A stretch of 64,000 nucleotides of DNA from Deltaproteobacteria bacterium (lineage in GTDB: Bacteria > Myxococcota_A > UBA9160 > SZUA-336), in assembly GCA_029261895.1 (NCBI GenBank), contig JAJDAK010000047.1:16603-80602 (forward strand), in the 5' to 3' direction. The notes under the pieces were generated by a model that saw only the letters and a program-made list of their open reading frames with translations, was not told the origin of the DNA and made no database searches. Positions within the stretch are counted from its first letter, which is position 1, and the number at the start of each line of letters is the position of its first letter. This document shows, piece by piece, positions 35,411 through 43,950 of this stretch. A program made the translations under genes and the position numbers.

Positions 35411-37682
35411 ACGGCGAACAAAGCGCGCGGAATCAAAGAAGGGTCGCGAACGTACGACGCGCAGCGGCCAGCCGCCAGGACGTTTGGAGGCTGAGGCGGT
35501 CGCGCTCGGGCTTTTCGCGTTGGCGATTTTTCTTGAAGTCGCGTTGCTGACCTATGACCCTGCGGATCCACTCTGGAGTTTCGGTCAGACGGTGGCGAAT
35601 CGCTTCGGACCGATCGGCGCGCTGCTCGCGGGTGTGCTCGCTGGATCGCTCGGCTGGGCGGCACATTGCCTGCCAATCGCCGCGCTGATTATCGGTGCTC
35701 GATATCTGCGCGGACTGCCGATACGCCCGCGCTGGATTCCCATCGTCTCCTGGAGCGCGTTTATCATCCTCCTTGCCGCCACCGCGGGCGCGTTTCATCT
35801 GCTCGCGCCGGAACGGATTGCCGCGACCGCGGGCGGTTCCGTCGGCGATTGGACCGCCGCTATGCTTCGCGGCGCGCTCTATGTTCCGGGCACGCTCCTC
35901 GTGCTCACGATCGGTTTGATCCTTTCATTTCTGGTTGCCACTGGCGGCTCGATGCGTGATGCGGGCCAAAGCGTCGCTGTGGCTGTTGAAAAAGTCCGCC
36001 GTCAGGTCGTGCAGCTCGCAGAGGTGAGTTGGGCGCGCTTTCGCATGCGTATGGATCGTGTTGCAGAGGCGCGTGAACTCAAGCCTGAGAGGAGTAGTGA
36101 ACTCGCGCGACCCACGATGCCCGTCGTACCCGAGCGTTTAAAGCGAAGTAAGTCCTATGAGCCTGAGGTGGTGGAGCATCAGATTGCAGCGCCCAAACCG
36201 CAGAGACAAGCCGATCTGCCGTTTCCACAGGCCGGGCCCAAGGGGCCTTTCAAACTTCCGGACTTGGAGATGCTCGCGCAGGGTGCCGATTACGGTGCAA
36301 GTCTTGATCGAGATTCGCTGATTCAAAACTCACAGATTCTCGAAAAGAAGCTCGCGGACTTCGGTGTGAACGGTCGCGTAGTCAAAGTGCATCCGGGGCC
36401 CGTTGTGACGATGTACGAGTACGAACCCGCACCTGGCGTAAAAGTTTCGCGCATCGTTTCCCTATCCGATGACCTTGCACTTGCACTGCGCGCGATTTCA
36501 ATTCGTATCGTTGCCCCGATACCCGGCAAGAACGTTGTAGGTATCGAGGTTCCGAATCAATCGCGCGAGGTCGTCGTGATTCGAGATCTGCTGGCGCATC
36601 CGACGTTTTTTGAAGCCGAATCCAAACTCATCATTCCTTTGGGCAAGGACATCTTTGGCAATCCCATCGTCGCTGACCTAGCCAAGATGCCGCATCTCTT
36701 GGTTGCGGGTGCGACCGGAAGCGGGAAGTCGGTATTTCTCAACGCGCTGCTTTGCAGCATCTTCTTTAAGGCGACGCCACAGGAAGTTCAACTGCTGCTC
36801 GTGGATCCCAAAATGCTCGAGTTCGCCATGTTTAAGAACATCCCACATCTAATTTCTGAGGTGGTGACAAATCCTAAGCGCGCGGCATCCGCCTTGATGG
36901 GCGTCGTGGCTAAAATGGAAGACCGTTATAAGTTGATGTCGCAGCTTGGTGTCAGGAACATCGCGCAATACAACAAAGCGGTGCGTAAGGACAAGATCCC
37001 GATCGACGACAGCGATCAATTGCATGAACCGCTGCCCTACATCGTGGTCATGATCGACGAATTGGCAGATTTGATGATTGTCGCGTCGCGTGATGTAGAG
37101 GAATCGTTAATACGCCTTGCGCAGATGGCGCGGGCTGCGGGGATTCATTTAGTGCTGGCCACGCAACGTCCCTCGGTCGATGTGCTGACGGGGCTGATCA
37201 AAGCGAACTTCCCCGCGAGAATTTCTTTCCAGGTGAGTTCACGCATCGATTCGAGAACGATTCTGGACTCGAACGGTGCGGAGCGGCTTTTGGGTATGGG
37301 CGATCTTTTGTTTTTGCCGCCTGGGAGCTCGAAGCTCGAGCGTATTCACGGTCCATACATCTCGGACAACGAAGTTCAGACGGTAACAGACTTCCTACGT
37401 GGTCAGGGCGAACCCAAGTTTGATCCGACGCTCGTGCGCATGGAAGAGGCGCGCGAAGAGGCCGAGGCGCGCGGTGGCGAATACGATGATCTTTTCGATG
37501 AAGCAGTGGACGTGGTATCGCGTCATAGAATTGCATCGATTTCGTTCGTACAGCGGAGATTGAAGATTGGATACAACCGAGCCGCGCGCATCGTCGAGCA
37601 AATGGAATTGGACGGCATGGTCGGCCCCCAGGAGGGGACGAAGCCGCGCGAGATCTTCCTTCGCCCAGTTGATGAGGCATAG
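35403..37682 (+). CDS. ftsK: DNA translocase FtsK
   Basis: A 759-residue septal DNA pump that moves chromosome ends during division. Four or so N-terminal membrane helices lie in residues 30-190; a short linker (about 190-290) follows, then the motor with Walker A GATGSGKS (near 436) and Walker B YIVVMIDELADL. The C-terminal gamma winged-helix domain (FVQRRLKIGYNRAARIVEQM), which reads KOPS sites, is present. The start is TTG at 35403, overlapping the uppP stop. The linker is shorter than in E. coli, as in SpoIIIE-type proteins. Confidence 0.96.
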   Translation: MAKRRTKRAESKKGRERTTRSGQPPGRLEAEAVALGLFALAIFLEVALLTYDPADPLWSFGQTVANRFGPIGALLAGVLAGSLGWAAHCLPIAALIIGARYLRGLPIRPRWIPIVSWSAFIILLAATAGAFHLLAPERIAATAGGSVGDWTAAMLRGALYVPGTLLVLTIGLILSFLVATGGSMRDAGQSVAVAVEKVRRQVVQLAEVSWARFRMRMDRVAEARELKPERSSELARPTMPVVPERLKRSKSYEPEVVEHQIAAPKPQRQADLPFPQAGPKGPFKLPDLEMLAQGADYGASLDRDSLIQNSQILEKKLADFGVNGRVVKVHPGPVVTMYEYEPAPGVKVSRIVSLSDDLALALRAISIRIVAPIPGKNVVGIEVPNQSREVVVIRDLLAHPTFFEAESKLIIPLGKDIFGNPIVADLAKMPHLLVAGATGSGKSVFLNALLCSIFFKATPQEVQLLLVDPKMLEFAMFKNIPHLISEVVTNPKRAASALMGVVAKMEDRYKLMSQLGVRNIAQYNKAVRKDKIPIDDSDQLHEPLPYIVVMIDELADLMIVASRDVEESLIRLAQMARAAGIHLVLATQRPSVDVLTGLIKANFPARISFQVSSRIDSRTILDSNGAERLLGMGDLLFLPPGSSKLERIHGPYISDNEVQTVTDFLRGQGEPKFDPTLVRMEEAREEAEARGGEYDDLFDEAVDVVSRHRIASISFVQRRLKIGYNRAARIVEQMELDGMVGPQEGTKPREIFLRPVDEA

Positions 37683-38328
37683 CGTCCGCGTTTTCGTGAT
37701 GGCGTTCGGCCTGTGCCTGATGGGGGCGCAGGACACCGCAGAAGGTGTTGTTGCGGTTGAACGTGTTGTCGCAGCGGTTCAGTGCCACTACGATGGCGTG
37801 AAGACGCTACGTGCGCGGTTCAAACAATCGAGTTTTGTCGCGTCGATCGGGAAACGCGACCTTTCTGAAGGCTCGGTCATCGTCGAACGACCTGGGCGCA
37901 TGCGTTGGGAATACGATAAGCCCGATGCACGCATTATTCTTCTCGATAAAGGTGCGATTCGTATGTACGTACCCGAAGACAAGCAGCTTCAAATTGCTTC
38001 CACCGATGCTGGCGGCATCTCGCCAACCGCGTTGGCGTTTTTACTAGGCGATCGGAAACTCCGCGAAACATTTGCGGCAACACGTGTGCATCAAGAGGGC
38101 ACCGAAGAAATCGGTCTCAAACTCGTCCCAAGACAAGATGAAGGGTTCGAGTTCTTGGAACTTTGGGTGGATCCGAAATCCCATCAGGTTCGCCGTTCTA
38201 TCGTTGTCGATCTGTTCTCGAATCGAACCGAACTGGTGCTTGAGCAAGTTCAGGAGAATGCAGGCGTTGTGGAAGCAGATTTCTCAATCAAGGTGCCAGA
38301 AGACACTGACGTCATCGATCTCCGCTAG
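37672..38328 (+). CDS. lolA: Outer-membrane lipoprotein carrier protein LolA
   Basis: About 218 residues. The ATG at 37672 overlaps the ftsK stop and leads into a signal peptide (HSVRVFVMAFGLCLMGAQ). LolA motifs include LRARFKQSSFVASIG, GSVIVERPGRMRWEY, and ELWVDPKSHQVRRSIV. It ferries lipoproteins across the periplasm to the outer membrane, so it supports an outer membrane in this organism. The frame is open upstream inside ftsK and is discounted. Confidence 0.9.
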   Translation: MRHSVRVFVMAFGLCLMGAQDTAEGVVAVERVVAAVQCHYDGVKTLRARFKQSSFVASIGKRDLSEGSVIVERPGRMRWEYDKPDARIILLDKGAIRMYVPEDKQLQIASTDAGGISPTALAFLLGDRKLRETFAATRVHQEGTEEIGLKLVPRQDEGFEFLELWVDPKSHQVRRSIVVDLFSNRTELVLEQVQENAGVVEADFSIKVPEDTDVIDLR

Positions 38329-38467
38329 CGGAAGCGGCAGAGTGCCGACGCTTGCCGTCAATGATCCGACGATCCCGGGGTGCGAAGTGACTATCGCACC
38401 TCTACCTGGCTTGGAATCGCAAAACACCTGTTTTTCAAAGGGTTTTCAGCGAAGTTGCATCTCTATG

Positions 38468-38642
38468 GGCGTTGACACCCCTCGGGGCTTTGTTATCTTG
38501 GTTCGACGGTGTAAGTAGGCGTGATTTCAGGTGTTTTTTGAATCGGCAGGCGTTGGAAACGAAGTGACAAAGTCACACGGATCCGCTGCAGCTGTACCCC
38601 TAGACCTTTGCGGTGGACGAAGCCGTAAACTCGTAGGCGTTG
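38468..38642 (+). repeat. Repeated GGCGTTG motifs upstream of the proteasome operon
   Basis: GGCGTTG occurs at 38468-38474, 38549-38555 and 38636-38642, with a near-copy GGCGTGA at 38518. Two of the copies extend further: AGGCGTTGGAAAC (38548-38560) and AGGCGTTGAAAC (38635-38646). The first copy contains the -35 of the candidate promoter. The spacing is uneven (81 and 87 bases), so these could be activator or repressor sites. Confidence 0.4.
38472..38499 (+). promoter_or_regulatory. Candidate promoter of the Pup-proteasome operon
   Basis: TTGACA (38472-38477), 16 bases, then TATCTT (38494-38499). The -35 is perfect; the -10 matches four of six. It lies about 145 bases after lolA. Transcription would start near 38506. 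Confidence 0.55.
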
Positions 38643-38877
38643 AAACTGCTTTGTTATATCGGATTCCCTTGTCTTTTCAGCTAGGTAGGGCGGCTGGCCG
38701 CGATTGGTTGATGGGAACCGAGCACGCTGCTCCGGCCGTAACAGGGAGCCATGGAGTTGCATCTAAATGCGCATCGCAGCGTTGGTACGTCGATTGCACC
38801 AGCTTGTGGGTTGCGGTGATCGCTGTCGCTAGGGAGTGGCAGTGGCCGCAAGAATCGGCCGGAGGCAAGGAATAAGC
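38506..38877 (+). other. Long non-coding leader before mpa
   Basis: About 370 bases between the candidate start site and the mpa ATG. It holds a small hairpin GTGAC-AAA-GTCAC (38574-38586) and two of the GGCGTTG copies, but no gene I can support: the one open frame of any length (38531-38875, 114 codons) has no ribosome site and unlikely composition. The 145 bases before the promoter contain a palindrome over the lolA stop (TCCGCTAGCGGA, 38321-38332) and a CGGCA/TGCCG hairpin (38335-38347). Confidence 0.4.
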
Positions 38878-40728
38878 ATGAGCGAATCGGGTTCAGGCAA
38901 AAGAGGCTTTGTCCGCGACGTTATGAAGCGTATCTCCGCTTCAAGAGAAGATGACGTGGAATCAGGTGGAGGCCAAGACCCCGCAGATCCCCGGGACCCG
39001 CGTCCAGGGCGTGACTCGGAGGACTTGGACGGACTACGCGATGCATTGCGTTTTTTGGGTCCAGAGTCCGGCGATCTAGTCCGTCGCGTTGAACGCGCAT
39101 TGATGGACTATGAATTGCTGAAGCAGCGGTTCGAACGCTCGCGCACACAGATGCACGATGCGGAACGCCAAAATGAGAAGCTCGTCAATACGCTTCAAGA
39201 CGCGAAGCAGCAGATCGACATGCTCAAAGAAGAGGTCGATAAGCTTTGTTCGCCGCCGAATTCCTACGGCACGTTTGAACGTACCAACAAGGACGGCACG
39301 ATTGAGATCAATGTGGATGGGCGACGCATGCGCGTAAACGTGCATCCGACCATTCGTGTTGAAGACCTGATGGAAGGCCAATGGGTTGTACTCAATGAAG
39401 CCTTCAATGTGATCGATGCATCCGGCTTTGATCCACGCGGCGAAGTTTGCGCGGTGTCGGATGTGCTTGATGACGGTCGCGTCGTTGTTGTCGGACACGG
39501 CGACGAAGAGCGGGTTGTTTCACTTACGCAGCCTATGCGCCGCGAAAAGCTCAAGGCTGGCGACAACCTCTTGATCAATGCGCGCACTGGTTTCGGTGTG
39601 GAGAAGATGCCGAAGTCGACCGTGGATCAGGTCATGCTCGAAGAGGTGCCGGATATCAACTACGAAGATATCGGTGGTCTTGGCGATCAGATCGAAGTGT
39701 TGCGTGATGCGATCGAGCTGCCCTATTTGCACGCAGATCGATTTAAGGAATATCAGCTTTCGCCACCCAAGGGGATTCTGCTTTACGGACCTCCCGGCTG
39801 CGGTAAGACCATGATCGGTAAGGCGGTAGCGAACAGCTTGGCTCAGCGTATTTCGGAGCTTCGTGGCGTTGAAGCCAAGAGTTACTTCTTGAACGTGAAG
39901 GGCCCTGAACTTCTGAACAAGTACGTGGGTGAGACCGAGCATAAAATTCGCGAGGTTTTCAAGAACGCACGTGAGAAAGCGGAAGAAGATGTTCCCGTCG
40001 TAATTTTCTTCGACGAAATGGATTCGCTCTTCCGTATGCGCGGTTCGGGAATTTCATCCGACATGGAAGCAACCGTCGTTGCGCAGTTCCTCTCTGAGAT
40101 CGACGGCATCGAGTCACTAAAGAACGTGATCGTGATTGGTGCTTCGAACCGACAGGACTTGATCGATCCTGCGGTATTGCGTCCGGGTCGCTTGGATCTG
40201 AAGGTTAAAGTGAATCGCCCGGATCGGGATGGTGCGAGGGAGATTTTCCTCAAGTACCTGTCACAGGACTTGCCGTTCCATATGGAGATGTTCAATAAGT
40301 ACGGTTCAGATGTGAGCGTGATGGTTCCGGCGATGATCGATCAGGTGATCGAAAACATGTATGCCGAGAACGAGGCGAACAAGTTCCTTGAGGTGACATA
40401 CGCCAAGGGCGAGCGCGAGATCTTCTATTTCAAGGACTTCTCGAGTGGCGCGATGATTCGCAACATCGTTGACCGTGCAAAGAAAACTGCGGTCAAACGA
40501 TCGATCACCAAGGACGAGTCGGGGATCAAGCTGCAGGACGTCATGGATGCAGTTCGCGATGAGTTCAAAGAGAATGAGGATCTGCCGAATACCACCAATC
40601 CGGACGACTGGGCACGAATCTCGGGTCGTAAGGGCGAGCGAATTATCAACGTGCGAACGTTGATCACGGGCATCAATCGGCAGGAGAGCAGTATCGAAAA
40701 CGTGGGAGGCTCGGGTCAGTACCTCTAG
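38878..40728 (+). CDS. mpa: Proteasome-associated ATPase (Mpa/ARC)
   Basis: A 616-residue AAA+ unfoldase that captures pupylated proteins and feeds them to the 20S core. An acidic N-terminal stretch is followed by a coiled coil (about 65-130) that binds Pup, then tandem OB domains, then the AAA+ domain: Walker A GPPGCGKT (304-311), Walker B VVIFFDEMDSLF, sensor GASNRQDLIDPAVLRPGRLD. It ends SGQYL, the C-terminal motif that docks in the proteasome alpha ring. The ATG at 38878 has AAGGA 8 bases upstream. First gene of the operon. Confidence 0.97.
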   Translation: MSESGSGKRGFVRDVMKRISASREDDVESGGGQDPADPRDPRPGRDSEDLDGLRDALRFLGPESGDLVRRVERALMDYELLKQRFERSRTQMHDAERQNEKLVNTLQDAKQQIDMLKEEVDKLCSPPNSYGTFERTNKDGTIEINVDGRRMRVNVHPTIRVEDLMEGQWVVLNEAFNVIDASGFDPRGEVCAVSDVLDDGRVVVVGHGDEERVVSLTQPMRREKLKAGDNLLINARTGFGVEKMPKSTVDQVMLEEVPDINYEDIGGLGDQIEVLRDAIELPYLHADRFKEYQLSPPKGILLYGPPGCGKTMIGKAVANSLAQRISELRGVEAKSYFLNVKGPELLNKYVGETEHKIREVFKNAREKAEEDVPVVIFFDEMDSLFRMRGSGISSDMEATVVAQFLSEIDGIESLKNVIVIGASNRQDLIDPAVLRPGRLDLKVKVNRPDRDGAREIFLKYLSQDLPFHMEMFNKYGSDVSVMVPAMIDQVIENMYAENEANKFLEVTYAKGEREIFYFKDFSSGAMIRNIVDRAKKTAVKRSITKDESGIKLQDVMDAVRDEFKENEDLPNTTNPDDWARISGRKGERIINVRTLITGINRQESSIENVGGSGQYL

Positions 40729-40770
40729 CGTTCGAGAGAAACCGCAGACCCAAGGAAAACCGACGACTAT

Positions 40771-42255
40771 ATGCCGCTTCCCAGTGTGATCGGGACGGAA
40801 ATTGAATACGGAATTACGGTCCAAAATGACCGTGATTTCGATCCGATTTCCAGCTGTGTACTCTTGGTAAACGCCTATCAGGAAAACCAAGATTCGCAGA
40901 TCCTATGGGACTACGATCAGGAAAATCCGCTCATGGACGCGCGCGGCTTTCACGTTGAGGGCGAGAAATACACGCCGAATCAACAGGAAAACATCGCGCG
41001 GAACAAGACGCTGCGGAACGGTGCCCGGTTTTACGTTGATCATGCACATCCTGAGTATTCCACGCCTGAAGTCACCAACGTTCTTGATCTGATTGCATAC
41101 GAGCGTGCAGGTGAACGAACGATGGAAATGGCTCGTCGCGCCGCGACTGCGCTACTTCCGCCTGGTCAGACGTTGTTGATCTACAAGAACAACAGCGACC
41201 GCAAAGGCAATAGTTACGGCAATCACGAGAACTACCTGATCGAGCGCAAGACGCCGTTCAAGGATGTGGTTGAGCACTTCACTCCGTTTCTCGTGTCTCG
41301 GCAAATTTATACGGGTGCGGGCAAGATCGGTTCTGAAAATCGAGCGATGCAGTGCGACTACCAGATTTCGCAGCGTGCGGATTTCTTTGAGACCGAAGTC
41401 GCGCTTGACACCATGGTGAAGCGACCCATCATCAACACGCGTGATGAGCCGCATGCGGATCGCGATAAGTATCGTCGTTTGCATGTCATCATCGGCGATT
41501 CGAATATGTCGGAGGTTACGACTTATTTACGTGTAGGCGTGACGAGCGTAATTCTCGCGTTGATCGAAGATCAAGCGATCACGAAGAACATGTCGATCGT
41601 GGAGCCCGTTCGCGCGGTCAAAGAGGTGTCACATGACATCGCCTGCAAACGCGAATTTTCGATGGATCGCGGCGGACGCTTGACGGCGATTCAGATTCAG
41701 GAAGATTTTCTAGAGATGGCTTTGGCATACTTCAGTTCGCGCGAGGTCGATCCTATCATCAAGGATGTGCTGACGCGTTGGGAGCACACGCTGAGCCGAC
41801 TCAAAGAAGATCCGATGCAGCTGGATCGAGAGATCGATTGGGTGATCAAGCATAAATTGCTGCGCGACTACATGTCGAAGCGAAATACCAGCTGGGATCA
41901 TCCCCAAGTGCAAATGCTGGATTTGCAGTATCACGATGTGCGTCCAGACAAGGGTCTCTATTTCTTGCTGGAACGACGCGATGCGGTGGAGCGTATCGTG
42001 GATGACGCGGATATCGAAAAAGCTGTTTATGCTCCGCCCACAGATACGCGAGCTTATTTCCGCGGTGAATGCATTCGCCGCTACCCTGACTCTGTATTCG
42101 GTGTGAACTGGGATTCGATCTCGTTTAATGTCGGAGATGAACCCATTAAAAGAATTTTGATGAACGAACCACTCAAAGGTACCAAGGCGCATGTGGAAGA
42201 GTTGTTAAATGCAAATCCTAATGTGGAAGATCTGGTTCGAAGCCTTACGTCCTAG
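40771..42255 (+). CDS. dop: Pup deamidase/depupylase Dop
   Basis: 494 residues of the Dop/PafA carboxylate-amine ligase fold. GTEIEYGITVQND holds the nucleotide-site Glu; the Dop-specific loop NPLMDARGFHVEGEKYTP, absent from PafA, identifies it as Dop. The catalytic Asp is in ARFYVDHAHPEYSTPE. Dop removes Pup from substrates and, where Pup ends in Gln, deamidates it. Pup here ends in Glu, so depupylation is likely its main role. 42 bases after mpa. Confidence 0.94.
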   Translation: MPLPSVIGTEIEYGITVQNDRDFDPISSCVLLVNAYQENQDSQILWDYDQENPLMDARGFHVEGEKYTPNQQENIARNKTLRNGARFYVDHAHPEYSTPEVTNVLDLIAYERAGERTMEMARRAATALLPPGQTLLIYKNNSDRKGNSYGNHENYLIERKTPFKDVVEHFTPFLVSRQIYTGAGKIGSENRAMQCDYQISQRADFFETEVALDTMVKRPIINTRDEPHADRDKYRRLHVIIGDSNMSEVTTYLRVGVTSVILALIEDQAITKNMSIVEPVRAVKEVSHDIACKREFSMDRGGRLTAIQIQEDFLEMALAYFSSREVDPIIKDVLTRWEHTLSRLKEDPMQLDREIDWVIKHKLLRDYMSKRNTSWDHPQVQMLDLQYHDVRPDKGLYFLLERRDAVERIVDDADIEKAVYAPPTDTRAYFRGECIRRYPDSVFGVNWDSISFNVGDEPIKRILMNEPLKGTKAHVEELLNANPNVEDLVRSLTS

Positions 42256-42264
42256 GAGAAGAAT

Positions 42265-42474
42265 ATGAGTGACCAAGAACAGAAGAAGCGCAGCGATGGC
42301 GGCGACTCTGGCGAAGAGACCAAAGGCGACGATGGCGCCGGTCAGAAGAAGATCGCCAAGCGCGGTGAAGAGCTAAAAGAAGAAATGGACACGCTCATCG
42401 ACGAGATCGATGAAGTCCTCGAAGAAAACGCCGAGGAATTCGTGAAAAACTACGTACAGCGGGGAGGCGAGTAA
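42265..42474 (+). CDS. pup: Prokaryotic ubiquitin-like protein Pup
   Basis: 69 residues: a charged, disordered N-terminal half, then the helix region EELKEEMDTLIDEIDEVLEE that binds the Mpa coiled coil, and the C-terminal FVKNYVQRGGE. The GGE end is the ready-to-ligate form; PafA joins this Glu to substrate lysines. AGGAGA precedes the ATG. It lies 9 bases after dop and 3 before prcB. Confidence 0.97.
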   Translation: MSDQEQKKRSDGGDSGEETKGDDGAGQKKIAKRGEELKEEMDTLIDEIDEVLEENAEEFVKNYVQRGGE

Positions 42475-42477
42475 GCC

Positions 42478-43257
42478 TTGGACGGCATGAACTACAACGG
42501 ATCAAGCTTTTTTGAGTTTCTGAAACTCGACCACCCTGGTCTCGTTCCGGATTTCTCGAATGTGGATTGGACGCATGTTGAGGTACCGCATGGAACAACG
42601 GTTTTATCGTTGGTCTATGAGGATGGCGCTCTGATGGCAGGCGATCGCTTGGCGACCGAAGGCCACCAAGTGGCTACACGTGACATCGAGAAGGTCTACA
42701 AGATCGACGAAACATGCACGATGGCGATTGCAGGGGCCGCAGGTCCGGCAATCGAAATGATGCAGATGTTTCGACTGGAGTTGGCGCATTACGAGAAGAT
42801 CGAAGGGCATACGTTGACCTTCGAGGGTAAAGCCAACCGGCTTTCGTTCTTGTTGCGGCAAAATCTGCCAGCCGCGATGCAGGGCTTGGTCGTGATGCCG
42901 CTTTTTGCGGGTTATGACCATCAGCAGGACCGCGGTCGTATTTATAAGTTCGACATTACCGGTGGACGCTATGCGGAAGCCGACTACTACTCGACGGGAT
43001 CGGGTGGTAAGGATGCCCGGTCCAGTCTTAAAAAGACTTTCCGGAGTTCGGGTTTCACCCGCAACAATGCGATTGAAGCAGCGATCGAGGCGCTGGTCGA
43101 TGCGGCGGATGATGATCGTGCCACGGGCGGTTTCGATTTGAATCGCGGAATTTATCCGACATGTAAGTTGATCACGAAATCTGGCGTTGAAGAAGTTTCC
43201 GACAAGGAAATTCTCCAGGCGTTTGAACGCGTGACCGAACGACGAAAGGCGGCTTAG
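42478..43257 (+). CDS. prcB: 20S proteasome beta subunit PrcB
   Basis: 259 residues. A propeptide of about 39 residues precedes the self-cleavage site HGTT, giving catalytic Thr40 (mature Thr1). The active-site set follows: Asp and Lys in GALMAGDRLATEG/EKVYKI, Ser and Asp in STGSGGKDA. The TTG at 42478 is preferred over the ATG at 42487 because GGGGAGG ends 10 bases before the TTG and 19 before the ATG. Confidence 0.96.
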   Translation: MDGMNYNGSSFFEFLKLDHPGLVPDFSNVDWTHVEVPHGTTVLSLVYEDGALMAGDRLATEGHQVATRDIEKVYKIDETCTMAIAGAAGPAIEMMQMFRLELAHYEKIEGHTLTFEGKANRLSFLLRQNLPAAMQGLVVMPLFAGYDHQQDRGRIYKFDITGGRYAEADYYSTGSGGKDARSSLKKTFRSSGFTRNNAIEAAIEALVDAADDDRATGGFDLNRGIYPTCKLITKSGVEEVSDKEILQAFERVTERRKAA

Positions 43258-43262
43258 CCAGC

Positions 43263-43946
43263 ATGAGTGCACCGTTCTATGTTTCACCTGAGCAGTGGTA
43301 TCAGGACAAAGCTGAGTATGCCCGCAAGGGTATTGCACGCGGGCGGCCCATTGTCGCAGTCCTCTACGATCAGGGGATTGTGATTTCCGCCGGGAATAAG
43401 AGTGCGAGTCTGCGCAAGGTTTCCGAAATTTACGATCGCATCGCATTTGCAGGTGTTGGGAAGTTCGATGAGTACGAAAGCCTGCGTAAACAAGGCGTCC
43501 GCTACGCCGATCTAAGAGGCTATAGCTACTGTCGGGATGATGTTGCGGCTCAGAGTTTGGCGAATGAATACTCGACCGCGTTGGGTGCGATTTTTACGCG
43601 TGAAATGAAGCCTTACGAGGTGGAGCTCTTGATTGCCGAAGTAACCGATACCGGCGGTACGTTCTATCACGTGATGTATGACGGAAGTATGACGGATCAC
43701 GCCGACTACATATCGATCGGCGGCGATGCGGATGAGATCCATACCGTACTTAAGGACGGCTGGCGCGAAGACATGCCGCTGGGCGAAGCGGTGCGCTTGA
43801 CGGCAAAAGCGTTGGACAAATCCGAGTCTGGCGACAGCGGACTAGATGAGAATGGGATGGAGGTCGGAATCCTCGATCGCAATCGAGACGTTCGGAAGTT
43901 CCAGCGTCTTTCTGTCAAGGAGATCCGCGAGCTGATCACCGAGTAA
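43263..43946 (+). CDS. prcA: 20S proteasome alpha subunit PrcA
   Basis: A 227-residue non-catalytic outer-ring subunit. PFYVSPEQWYQDKAEYARKG is the gate-forming N terminus and helix H0, as in Mycobacterium; RGRPIVAVLYDQGIVI and YDRIAFAGVGKFDEYE follow. The alpha-ring pockets that receive the Mpa QYL tail are built by this subunit. Gene order prcB-prcA matches actinobacterial operons. Confidence 0.96.
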   Translation: MSAPFYVSPEQWYQDKAEYARKGIARGRPIVAVLYDQGIVISAGNKSASLRKVSEIYDRIAFAGVGKFDEYESLRKQGVRYADLRGYSYCRDDVAAQSLANEYSTALGAIFTREMKPYEVELLIAEVTDTGGTFYHVMYDGSMTDHADYISIGGDADEIHTVLKDGWREDMPLGEAVRLTAKALDKSESGDSGLDENGMEVGILDRNRDVRKFQRLSVKEIRELITE

Positions 43947-43950
43947 TGTA

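Noticed and set aside
38531..38875. A 114-codon open frame in the mpa leader
   Set aside because: No ribosome site, no recognisable family, and an atypical Trp/Cys-rich composition; it ends at the mpa start region.
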